Source: Thioalkalivibrio sp. (GTDB taxonomy: Bacteria; Pseudomonadota; Gammaproteobacteria; Ectothiorhodospirales; Ectothiorhodospiraceae). Taken from it: a DNA stretch of 6,265 nucleotides. The notes beneath the pieces are model-generated. The model saw nothing but the letters and a program-made list of their open reading frames with translations, searched no databases and was not told the origin of the DNA. The stretch lies in contig SKOF01000596.1 of assembly GCA_007120155.1 (NCBI GenBank), positions 1-6,265 of the forward strand. The letters are read 5' to 3'. Below are positions 1-5,904 of the stretch, one piece after another; positions within the stretch are counted from its first letter, which is position 1, and each line of letters begins with the position of its first letter. Made by a program: the position numbers and the translations under genes.

Positions 1-301
1 GTCTATACTCGTCCTCCGGTGCCCACTTTCCACGTTTTAGAATCGCTCGGGGATAACGTGTCATAATCTCGTCAGGTGGATCATTGTTCCCGGCGTATAA
101 AGTAGTGTCAGGTACATGGAAATACCAGTCGTATCCGGCCCGGATTCTACGATGGACGTGTTCGTTCCCGTCCAGATCCTGACGTATACCGTAGAGAACT
201 ACTATCAACAATCCGTCATCTGGCAAGTCCATCCAATCATCTTCGTTACTGACATATTCCCGATCTTCGGTATAATACGCTCTCCACCCGATAACAGACA
301 T
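1..301 (-). CDS. Conserved small phage protein (W..LPDDG / KRGKW type), 3' truncated by window
   Basis: The frame opens with ATG at 301 and stays open for 100 codons to the window edge, so the C-terminus is missing. The protein begins MSVIGWRAYY, then has DDWMDLPDDGLLIVVLY (21-37), GYDWYFHV (57-63), a YAGNNDPPDEI segment (69-79) and YPRAILKRGKWAPEDEY (83-99). This order (GWRA.Y, W..LP.DG...V.Y, DWYF, DPPDEI, Y..A..KRG.W) recurs in small proteins near tail-fibre genes of many tailed phages; the function is unknown to me. Its place eight bases after the spike gene agrees. It has no Shine-Dalgarno site, and the small stem-loop at 304-319 precedes it. No signal peptide or membrane segment is visible. 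The start is well supported because no in-frame alternative sits closer to the conserved GWRA motif. Confidence 0.7.
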   Translation of the reverse strand, partial: MSVIGWRAYYTEDREYVSNEDDWMDLPDDGLLIVVLYGIRQDLDGNEHVHRRIRAGYDWYFHVPDTTLYAGNNDPPDEIMTRYPRAILKRGKWAPEDEYR

Positions 302-303
302 GT

Positions 304-319
304 TACTGCCTAAGCAGTA
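304..319 (-). promoter_or_regulatory. Small stem-loop across a stop codon and gene junction
   Basis: On the minus strand TACTGC-TTAG-GCAGTA forms a perfect six-base-pair stem with a four-base loop. The loop contains the TAG stop of the lyase-like spike, and the stem ends two bases before the ATG of the next gene, which has no visible Shine-Dalgarno site. It could tune re-initiation or mRNA stability. It lacks a U-run, so it is not a convincing terminator. Confidence 0.35.
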
Positions 320-1731
320 CCCTCGACCACTGCCGTGTAATTCGTTTTGATCCAGTCAATTATGTCAGTTGACGGGACGTTCAGAGAGTGCGACGTTCCG
401 GTGTAATCCCACGGGGTAGTCCACCCGGCGTTTTCGAGGTCAGATACCTCATCAATGACACCACTACCTGTCTGTAAGCGACTGTTAACCAATTCATACT
501 CGTAGTCTGGACGGTCAGCCGGACGGGGACCTGAATTCGCTTTGACATAATCGATTACACCGGACGCTGGCACGAGGTCATTCTCAAGGTCGAGGCCCGC
601 GGGCACAGTCGGCGGTTCAGCTAAAATGGTCTGATTATTGTCAGTAAGCGGACGGTTCTCATCATCCCATTCTATATCATCGTGATATAGCTGTGCGTCG
701 AAGCTGAATATCTCACGACTGTAGCCACTCGGTGTCGAGTCGCCCGGTTCGTAGACACAACTCTGCCATGTTATCTCGGGATTAGTCGTCTGTCCGCTCG
801 GACCTGACGGAGATACGACAATATTACCACCCGACCCACTCCCAGTATAGCCATCCACGTTGTGACCATAGTTGTAGATGTAATTATTCGCCATGCAGCA
901 GTGGGCCCGCATTAATGGCATACGACGGACATGATGGGCGTAGATACATCCTAAATGAGTGAAATCCTGGTTCTCAGCACCCGCCTGATCATCCATCAAG
1001 TCGAGGAGTCCGCGGGATCGAGCCTGATCGTGGAACGTGTGCCGATATAACCCCTCAGCGATGATACAGTTAATGACCGATGCCCTATCTGTGCCACCGT
1101 GCCATGACAGATTTGAAGAAGCTGACAGTGCAAAGGTACAATGATCGACCATCGTATCGGGATCTTCGGCGGTGAAATTAGTCTTCGCTTCGCTGACACC
1201 TCTGTCTCCAGATATGAAGGATATGTGACTGAATATAAGATTGGGCTCACGGGTCCGCACCCGACCCTCCGAGAAGGTGATACCAGGCCAGGGAGCCGTC
1301 TCACCGGCAAACCATAAATTCGGTGTATCTATCTGGAATCTGTCACCACCGATCTGGATCTGTCCACCGACTTCGAAGACGATGACTGTTGGATCGCCTG
1401 CGGCATTACTTACTGCTTCAGTTACACTTCCGGTACCTGAATAGTCAAGAGTCGTTACTGTCTCGACGTTGAGATTACCGGCTGCATCAGCATCGTACAA
1501 CCAGTCAGTATCCGTAGATGTCTGATCCCAGCTAAATCCACCGTCAAGACCCTCGGGCGGTTCGGAAGGCGGTATTGTAGCTTCCGCGATGGGTATCCAT
1601 TGATTATTCCGCCGTATCTTCGGCTGCGAAGAGGCCCACTGTCCCTGAACGCGAGCATTGAATTGTCCCGGTAGGACAGGTTCATCCACGCCCTCCTCGC
1701 TGTCCCATCCGTGTTTCGGATAATCGCTCAT
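310..1731 (-). CDS. Family 1 polysaccharide-lyase-like (pectate lyase-like) tail spike
   Basis: Encodes 473 residues. After an N-terminal linker of about 60 residues (ARVQGQWASSQPKIRRNNQW, probably virion-attaching), residues about 90-330 follow PL1 pectate lyases that cut uronate glycans by beta-elimination. Matches in order: a GTGSVTEAVSNAAGDPTVIV entry strand, FEVGGQI (119-125), the FAGETAPWPGITF turn (141-153), MVDHCTF (194-200), NCIIAEGL (221-228), then YAHHVRRMPLMR and NNYIYNYG (264-289). R270, before M-P-L-x-R, aligns with the catalytic arginine. The C-terminal VIDYVKANSGPRPADRPDYE (392-411) is also typical of bacterial PL1 relatives. The S/T-D-E that follows DHC(S/T)F in relatives is replaced by SASSN, so calcium binding or substrate may differ. 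There is no signal peptide, as expected for a virion protein. Role inferred: a spike that cleaves host surface glycan. The fold is fairly sure, activity is not. Confidence 0.75.
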   Translation of the reverse strand: MSDYPKHGWDSEEGVDEPVLPGQFNARVQGQWASSQPKIRRNNQWIPIAEATIPPSEPPEGLDGGFSWDQTSTDTDWLYDADAAGNLNVETVTTLDYSGTGSVTEAVSNAAGDPTVIVFEVGGQIQIGGDRFQIDTPNLWFAGETAPWPGITFSEGRVRTREPNLIFSHISFISGDRGVSEAKTNFTAEDPDTMVDHCTFALSASSNLSWHGGTDRASVINCIIAEGLYRHTFHDQARSRGLLDLMDDQAGAENQDFTHLGCIYAHHVRRMPLMRAHCCMANNYIYNYGHNVDGYTGSGSGGNIVVSPSGPSGQTTNPEITWQSCVYEPGDSTPSGYSREIFSFDAQLYHDDIEWDDENRPLTDNNQTILAEPPTVPAGLDLENDLVPASGVIDYVKANSGPRPADRPDYEYELVNSRLQTGSGVIDEVSDLENAGWTTPWDYTGTSHSLNVPSTDIIDWIKTNYTAVVEGTA

Positions 1732-2891
1732 TGCCCTGTCTCCTGATCAATAGTCCATGTCTCGACACCCGTAAAGTTAGATAATCTGACCATATCCCAT
1801 GCCTCATCAAGTCCACTCGTTTCCGACACGTTAGTATATGTCTCGATATCCTGCATTTCTTCGGTCGTCTTTCCCGTTCCTTCCGCTGAAGTGCCTGATT
1901 GAGACGCCTCAGTATCCCAGAATGAATTATTAACAACGCTATCAACTGTCGAGCCCCCGACAAGTCCCTGTCCATCAGTGACGATCACCACTGTTGAATA
2001 ACACTTTTCAACGGTCCCAAGTTCCATATCCCCGACAATTCCGCCAGTCGAGGAAGAAGTCGAATCAGTCTCTCCTGTCGCATAACTGTTATTCACCGAT
2101 GCGTCTTCTCTCAGATATGCGATCAATCCACCGGCCCGACTTCCCGTATTGAGGACATTACCTGTCGAATAGCATTCGCTTACCGTCGCCCCTCCCCGGA
2201 GTTCACCGATGAATCCAGCGGCTCGGCCACCGTTAGAATCCACGGCTCCCGTCGCAGAACACTCCTGGATAAGGACGTTCAGTCCATCACCCTGTCCAGC
2301 GAAACCAGCGGATCGAACTGCTGATCCAGTTTGAGTGACATTTCCATGTGCATGACAATTCGTGATCGTGGCCCCATCGAATGGCTGTCCGACGAAGCCT
2401 CCTACACCGGCGGCACTGGAAGTGACAGTCACGTCAGCACTACAATCTGACACGTCTCCAGCACCATCCGATACGAAGCCGCCTGTGTTATTGTTCGTGC
2501 CAGTGACATCTCCGCCTTGGACGTGGACATCTTGGATCTCCGCTCCTGATTCGAGGCGACCGATAGGCGATGTAGCAAAGTCACCCGTCACATCGACGTT
2601 GTTAAGTGTAACATTCTCGATGAAACCACCCGCCCCGATGGTGCCAAATAGTCCGACTTCAGTCTCCTCGGGCCGATCTATCACATAATCTTCAATATCA
2701 TGTCCATTCCCATTCAGCGTCCCGGTGAACGTACTGAGCGGTTCCCAACCGCTACCACCATTCGCCGTGGCGCTGGCATGTGTACTATATCCGTCAGATG
2801 CCGAATTCAAATCATCGCTGAGAAAGTAATCCTCGGTAAGGTCAGTTCTGACGTTATCAAGATCATTCCAGTCCGATATTTCAGTTGGCAT
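1728..2891 (-). CDS. GLUG-repeat beta-helix adhesin (receptor-binding protein)
   Basis: Encodes 387 residues. The N-terminal part contains ISDWNDLDNVRTDLTEDYFL, then GSGWEPLSTFTGTLNGNGH and a VGLFGTIGAGG turn (about 5-90), the standard entry cap of GLUG proteins. From about 85 to 325 there are seven or eight rungs of roughly 27-31 residues built on G-G-F/L-V/I-G, then (V/I)..C or N.(Y/H), then AxGxV; clear rungs start near 136, 163, 194, 224, 253 and 283. The cap NNSFWDTEAS...GTGKTTEEMQ (about 321-346) is the usual end of GLUG arrays. The predicted fold is a right-handed parallel beta-helix, used in surface adhesion; in this operon it is most likely a spike or receptor-binding protein. Lys is very rare and Asp/Thr/Ser dominate. 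An SD-like GAGTGA lies six bases before the ATG. The stop overlaps the next ATG. Confidence 0.78.
   Translation of the reverse strand: MPTEISDWNDLDNVRTDLTEDYFLSDDLNSASDGYSTHASATANGGSGWEPLSTFTGTLNGNGHDIEDYVIDRPEETEVGLFGTIGAGGFIENVTLNNVDVTGDFATSPIGRLESGAEIQDVHVQGGDVTGTNNNTGGFVSDGAGDVSDCSADVTVTSSAAGVGGFVGQPFDGATITNCHAHGNVTQTGSAVRSAGFAGQGDGLNVLIQECSATGAVDSNGGRAAGFIGELRGGATVSECYSTGNVLNTGSRAGGLIAYLREDASVNNSYATGETDSTSSSTGGIVGDMELGTVEKCYSTVVIVTDGQGLVGGSTVDSVVNNSFWDTEASQSGTSAEGTGKTTEEMQDIETYTNVSETSGLDEAWDMVRLSNFTGVETWTIDQETGQ
1740..1744 (-). promoter_or_regulatory. Ribosome binding site of the lyase-like spike gene
   Basis: AGGAG on the minus strand, eight bases before the ATG at 1731. It is the best Shine-Dalgarno match in the window and lies inside the end of the GLUG gene. 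It supports the ATG at 1731, which also overlaps the upstream stop as ATGA. Confidence 0.6.
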
Positions 2892-2897
2892 ATGATT

Positions 2898-2903
2898 TCA
2901 CTC
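2898..2903 (-). promoter_or_regulatory. Possible ribosome binding site of the GLUG adhesin gene
   Basis: GAGTGA on the minus strand, six bases before the ATG at 2891, partly matches the archaeal consensus GGAGGTGA. It overlaps the stop codon of the preceding fibre gene. Confidence 0.4.
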
Positions 2904-3698
2904 TGACGTGTCAATCCACAATGCTCTCGGACTGACATCATCAAATTCCTCGGTGGGATCTCTCGGTCGCATATAAATCTCGTCTACGTCTGTAGACCAG
3001 GGGCTCGTTACCCGGTCATCTTCAGGACCGACCAACCAATCGAAGAAATAATACCAACTCTCGACAGGTTCGTCTCCCACGAAACTGGAAGCATTGTTAG
3101 TCCCCTTCAAAAAATCAATAGATGGATCGGTGTAAGCATGGTCCTCATAGTCACCCGCCGACCAGTCGCCCTCCTCCTCCCAACGGCGGCGGAGGGGTAT
3201 CTCGTCGGTGTTCTCGGGGCCGCGCTGAATAACGTATTCGTCGTTTGCATCAGCGTTTGCATCCTGTGAATCCGGAACTGTCCAATCCAATACAATTCGC
3301 TCGGGACCACCTGTCAAGGTGACAGTTTCCGTATCAATGATAGTAGGATCATCCGCCCCGCTCTCATATTGACGAAGTTCTACAGTGAGATCCGGATTCG
3401 AAATTCCTGACAAATCCGAATCAACTACTACACTTTCGATGTGGATCCCAGCCGCCTCGAAGACGACGCCAAAACCGCCGTCGCTGAACGCATTGGAGTG
3501 GTAAGTCCCTCCCGTCATCGCCCCGACATTTTGACGGCGGAAATCAATGCCATCGGCATCTGTCAGGTTTGCTGTCCCTCCACCGTCAAGGGCATCCTGC
3601 ATGTCAGCATCGATACTATTCCAGTTCTGATTGACAGGAATATGCCAATCGGTCTCACCCGCTTCAGGCTCGTTATAGCCCCGATTCGGCGTCGTCAT
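2898..3698 (-). CDS. Tail-fibre/adhesin protein with virion-attachment N-terminus and beta-sandwich domain
   Basis: Encodes 266 residues. The N-terminus, TPNRGYNEPEAGETDWHIPV then NQNWNSIDADM (about 3-33), is the signature start of many phage tail-fibre proteins (GY..P..G.TDWH.P.N.N...ID), taken to anchor the fibre to the tail. Residues about 75-170 read as a beta-sandwich: GIHIESVVVDSDL, LTVELRQY, TVTLTGGPERIVLDW and YVIQRG, ending in IPLRRR. Similar carbohydrate-binding-like domains are frequent in haloviral fibres. A C-terminal part has an aromatic cluster (WYYFFDWLVG, about 215-224) and a terminal block YMRPRDP...SPRALWIDTS, which also looks conserved in such fibres. The likely role is to bind host surface glycans and carry the following spike proteins. 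The ATG is seven bases after the previous gene without a clear ribosome site; the gap to the next gene is six bases. Confidence 0.7.
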   Translation of the reverse strand: MTTPNRGYNEPEAGETDWHIPVNQNWNSIDADMQDALDGGGTANLTDADGIDFRRQNVGAMTGGTYHSNAFSDGGFGVVFEAAGIHIESVVVDSDLSGISNPDLTVELRQYESGADDPTIIDTETVTLTGGPERIVLDWTVPDSQDANADANDEYVIQRGPENTDEIPLRRRWEEEGDWSAGDYEDHAYTDPSIDFLKGTNNASSFVGDEPVESWYYFFDWLVGPEDDRVTSPWSTDVDEIYMRPRDPTEEFDDVSPRALWIDTSE

Positions 3699-3705
3699 GT
3701 ATTAT

Positions 3706-4092
3706 CTATGTCAGGTCCACGCTAACCCCGCCAGCCGGGATCGAGACCTGTTCTCCTGATGTAATGCTGTGAGGTGAATCATCCAAGGCACCTGTCACGA
3801 GTGCATTATCCGTATCCGTAGCTCCATCCCAAATGACATAATGGGTCACGTCGCCCCACGATTCCGTAGCCTCTCCGAAATCAATTGTATTGTCATTTGT
3901 CAGGTTCGTTGGATCACTGCCTGATACCGTCCAGTCCGCCTCCATCACCTGCTGTCGGTCGTAACTGGCCGCATCGACCTCGTTAACCTCGCCTGAATTT
4001 GTCGGATCGCCAGCATGTAGCGCAACGTGGGGATTCAGGGCTGCAATACTGCTCAGTGTCTCGCTTTCTTGGTGGTCTGTAAAGTCGCTCAT
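3706..4092 (-). CDS. Small tail-fibre/tail-type virion protein
   Basis: Encodes 128 residues. It resembles a family of small phage tail-associated proteins with three recurring pieces, all present here: an N-terminal VALHAGDPTNSGEVNEV segment (about 23-39) leading to an SYDRQQV motif, a central FGEATESWGDVTHYVIWD segment (about 72-89), and a C-terminal SGEQVSIPAGGVSVDL strand pair. The likely fold is beta-rich. Members usually sit beside tail-fibre genes, as here, and I infer a role as a fibre or tail-tip component. The protein has no lysine, one arginine and about two dozen acidic residues, the strongest halophilic signature in the window. Its ATG overlaps the portal stop (ATGA), with GGAG ten bases upstream at 4103-4106, so translation is probably both coupled and Shine-Dalgarno assisted. 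An alternative role as a head-tail adaptor cannot be excluded, but the motifs favour the fibre group. Confidence 0.65.
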   Translation of the reverse strand: MSDFTDHQESETLSSIAALNPHVALHAGDPTNSGEVNEVDAASYDRQQVMEADWTVSGSDPTNLTNDNTIDFGEATESWGDVTHYVIWDGATDTDNALVTGALDDSPHSITSGEQVSIPAGGVSVDLT

Positions 4093-5621
4093 TGTTTATC
4101 TTCTCCGTTGTCTTCAGCTTCTGACATATCAACCGTCGTACCGGATAGACCTAATGCTTTTGCCTGTAGCTCGGTGTTCTCGTCCTCTTCTAACTCCCCG
4201 ATTTCCTCGACGCCACCGTATTCCTCCACAAATCTGTCACGATCCATGCCAGCCGCAAAGTAGGGTAAGGCTCTCGGGAAGTCGAGGTGCGCCTCGGACG
4301 AGCTATATTCGTTGAATGCCCTCATGAATGTCAGGAATTCTTCAGCATCGAAGCTGTCACGTTCCAGAGGGTTATCAGACACCGGCTGCTTGATCTTGAA
4401 GTCGATAGTGCCATCATACCCGTCAGCCAACTCGTCAGCCTTCTGTCTAAAGAGGGGCTTACCGACCAGACTTTCGAGGAATCGCCGCTCCTTATCGATC
4501 CACATGTCGTCTTTCTTGGACTGTGGCTCGACAACGAACTGATTGATGTCCTTCTCGTATGCAATTTTAAACTTACTGACAGGTAGCATCGAGAAGATGG
4601 CCTCGATGTCGTCACGGATTGCATCTTCTATGTCAGCGACCTGACCTTCTACGACCTGAACATCCACCATACTTGGCACGAAATCGACACGACTGGCGTA
4701 CCCGTCAGATGTCCGTTCCTCGTCAAGTTCCCACTTTGACGTGCTACCCTCTTTGTGTGCCTCGGAATACGATTTCGCCTCGTCCTCGGTCCACGTATCA
4801 GACGAATAGATACGGTGGGGATGTCCTGCTAATCTGATAGCTGCATTCCTGTCAGCCACCTTTCGCTTCATACCCCTGATAATATCCTTGAGGGCAGGCC
4901 AGATCGTCCGACCCCACGGCGAGCCCTCTTTCGGATCATAGACAACTTTGATAATGTCATCTGCCGAGAAGAATATCGGCTCATTATCCTGGTGCCGTGA
5001 CATGGAACGCTCTGCCTCGTTGTCATATTGGACGAATCCGGCAGGCTCCCCTGCGGCTGTCGTAGGGTGTCCCTGGCCCACATCGTCGCCAGGCTGAACG
5101 ACAATATTCTGATTCTTCCGAAGTCTGATAGTTATGGTCGTCGGATCGAGCATCTGAATCGCCGCTAAACTGTCAGGTTCATCGACAGTCCCGATCTTCT
5201 CAAGAAATACTGCAGGCTTGACACGTCGCAGCGAGGGGATCTGAGCGAGGATATGACCGAGGTCATGGCCCGGCTCACCGGCATAGACAGCACAATTCTC
5301 ACCCCACATCTGTAGGGCTTGTGTCATCTCATCGTCAACTTCCCCGTCGATCCTGGCCTCTATGTCCCATCCAGGCTCTACGACGTTCTCGTCAAATATC
5401 TTAAGTGCGGCCTGAACGAACGGAAACTCGATATAAAATTCCTCGAAGTCTTCGTATGCCCCCTCAGGCGGCGGAGCGATATCGGTCTCAGCCGTTTGAT
5501 CCCTACCGAGGAAATTAGACGAGCGTCGGAACGGTGAACCATCCCGTGATATGACACCTTCACGATGCTGTCCCCGTGGATCGAGCCCCGAATAATCGTC
5601 TTCCTCTTCTTGCGCTGACAT
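4089..5621 (-). CDS. Phage portal protein
   Basis: Encodes 510 residues, a usual length for portal proteins. The portal forms the dodecameric ring at one capsid vertex, through which terminase pumps DNA and to which the tail connects. Evidence: an early segment EFPFVQAALKIFDENV (about 65-80), typical of the portal N-terminal clip/wing region; SPWGRTIWPALKDIIRGMKR (about 234-253) followed by a helix and LAGHPHRIY, the pattern seen before the central stem helix; and a VDFVPS...VEGQVADIEDAIRDDIEAIFSMLPVSK stretch (about 312-350) of the kind found after the stem. The first 60 residues and the last 40 are acidic, low complexity and probably disordered. Its place two genes after terL agrees. The ATG at 5621 lies 25 bases after the previous gene, the largest gap in the window, with only a weak purine-rich AAAGAAAG upstream. 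The TGA overlaps the next ATG. No protease is fused to it. Confidence 0.85.
   Translation of the reverse strand: MSAQEEEDDYSGLDPRGQHREGVISRDGSPFRRSSNFLGRDQTAETDIAPPPEGAYEDFEEFYIEFPFVQAALKIFDENVVEPGWDIEARIDGEVDDEMTQALQMWGENCAVYAGEPGHDLGHILAQIPSLRRVKPAVFLEKIGTVDEPDSLAAIQMLDPTTITIRLRKNQNIVVQPGDDVGQGHPTTAAGEPAGFVQYDNEAERSMSRHQDNEPIFFSADDIIKVVYDPKEGSPWGRTIWPALKDIIRGMKRKVADRNAAIRLAGHPHRIYSSDTWTEDEAKSYSEAHKEGSTSKWELDEERTSDGYASRVDFVPSMVDVQVVEGQVADIEDAIRDDIEAIFSMLPVSKFKIAYEKDINQFVVEPQSKKDDMWIDKERRFLESLVGKPLFRQKADELADGYDGTIDFKIKQPVSDNPLERDSFDAEEFLTFMRAFNEYSSSEAHLDFPRALPYFAAGMDRDRFVEEYGGVEEIGELEEDENTELQAKALGLSGTTVDMSEAEDNGEDKQ
4103..4106 (-). promoter_or_regulatory. Possible ribosome binding site of the 128-residue tail protein gene
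   Basis: GGAG on the minus strand, ten bases before the ATG at 4092, inside the last codons of the portal gene. The spacing is slightly long but usable, and it supports the ATGA-overlap start. Confidence 0.4.
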
Positions 5622-5646
5622 GATCTTTCTTTATATCCCAGCCTTA

Positions 5647-5904
5647 TTACACTTTTAGCTTTAGGTGCAGCCAACCATTCTTCTTCTCCGTCTTTGTCAC
5701 GAATGACGAAATCACGTCGCCATTCTTCGTCGTACAGACGACGCTCCAATAATCCAGATCGTCCGTTGGGAGGCCCGCAGCCTCTGCTTTATGCAATTTC
5801 AATTTGAGGCAGGCCTCGCCTTTATGCAGTTTGTAGCTACCGTGATTAAGCTCATATGTCGGTTCGTTGTCTGCTCTCCAGATTGACACCTTCGTAGCTC
5901 TCAT
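5647..5904 (-). CDS. Small basic protein between terminase and portal, function unknown
   Basis: Encodes 85 residues starting MRATKVSIW. I chose the ATG at 5904 because it overlaps the terminase stop as ATGA, the same junction seen twice more in this operon. A longer frame from 5958 would overlap the terminase by 58 bases and add an unconvincing His-rich leader. The protein has about 12 Lys, 2 Arg and 4 His against about 10 Asp/Glu, so it is net basic, in clear contrast to its acidic neighbours. An 11-residue imperfect tandem repeat lies near the middle (KLHKGEACLKL then KLHKAEAAGLP). The C-terminus alternates Leu and Lys (LHLKLKV), which suggests beta strands. There is no signal peptide or membrane segment. 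The gene ends with a double stop, TAATAA. I do not recognise the family; position and charge would fit a nucleic-acid- or terminase-associated accessory factor, but that is inference. Confidence 0.75.
   Translation of the reverse strand: MRATKVSIWRADNEPTYELNHGSYKLHKGEACLKLKLHKAEAAGLPTDDLDYWSVVCTTKNGDVISSFVTKTEKKNGWLHLKLKV
5780..5833 (-). repeat. Imperfect tandem repeat, 33-base period (11 codons)
   Basis: Two copies with a 33-base offset, 5780-5800 and 5813-5833, match at 17 of 21 positions and share the block TTTATGCA on the plus strand. They encode the paired KLHKGEA/KLHKAEA segments of the small basic protein. A period of exactly 11 codons suggests an internal duplication of a structural unit in that protein. 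Confidence 0.6.

Noticed and set aside
116..313. A 65-codon open frame on the plus strand at the left end
   Set aside because: It is opposite the conserved minus-strand gene at 301-1 and shows no conserved motif.
304..319. The stem-loop as a transcription terminator
   Set aside because: The stem is short and no T-run follows on the minus strand; a conserved co-directional gene begins two bases later.
1682..1975. A 97-codon minus-strand frame across the GLUG/lyase junction
   Set aside because: It is an Arg-rich out-of-frame shadow; both genes beneath it are supported by family motifs and an ATGA overlap.
2362..2688. A 108-codon open frame on the plus strand, opposite the GLUG gene
   Set aside because: It is antisense to a well-supported repeat protein, is Pro/Ser-rich in the way reversed Gly/Asp-rich codons give, and has no recognisable motif or operon context.
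5622..5646. TATAAAG just before the portal gene as an archaeal TATA box
   Set aside because: It lies only about 10 bases before the ATG; an archaeal TATA box sits about 25-30 bases before the transcription start, which would then fall inside the gene.
5378..5749. A 123-codon minus-strand frame across the portal start
   Set aside because: It is an Arg/Ser-rich out-of-frame shadow of the portal and the small basic gene, with a composition unlike all real genes here.
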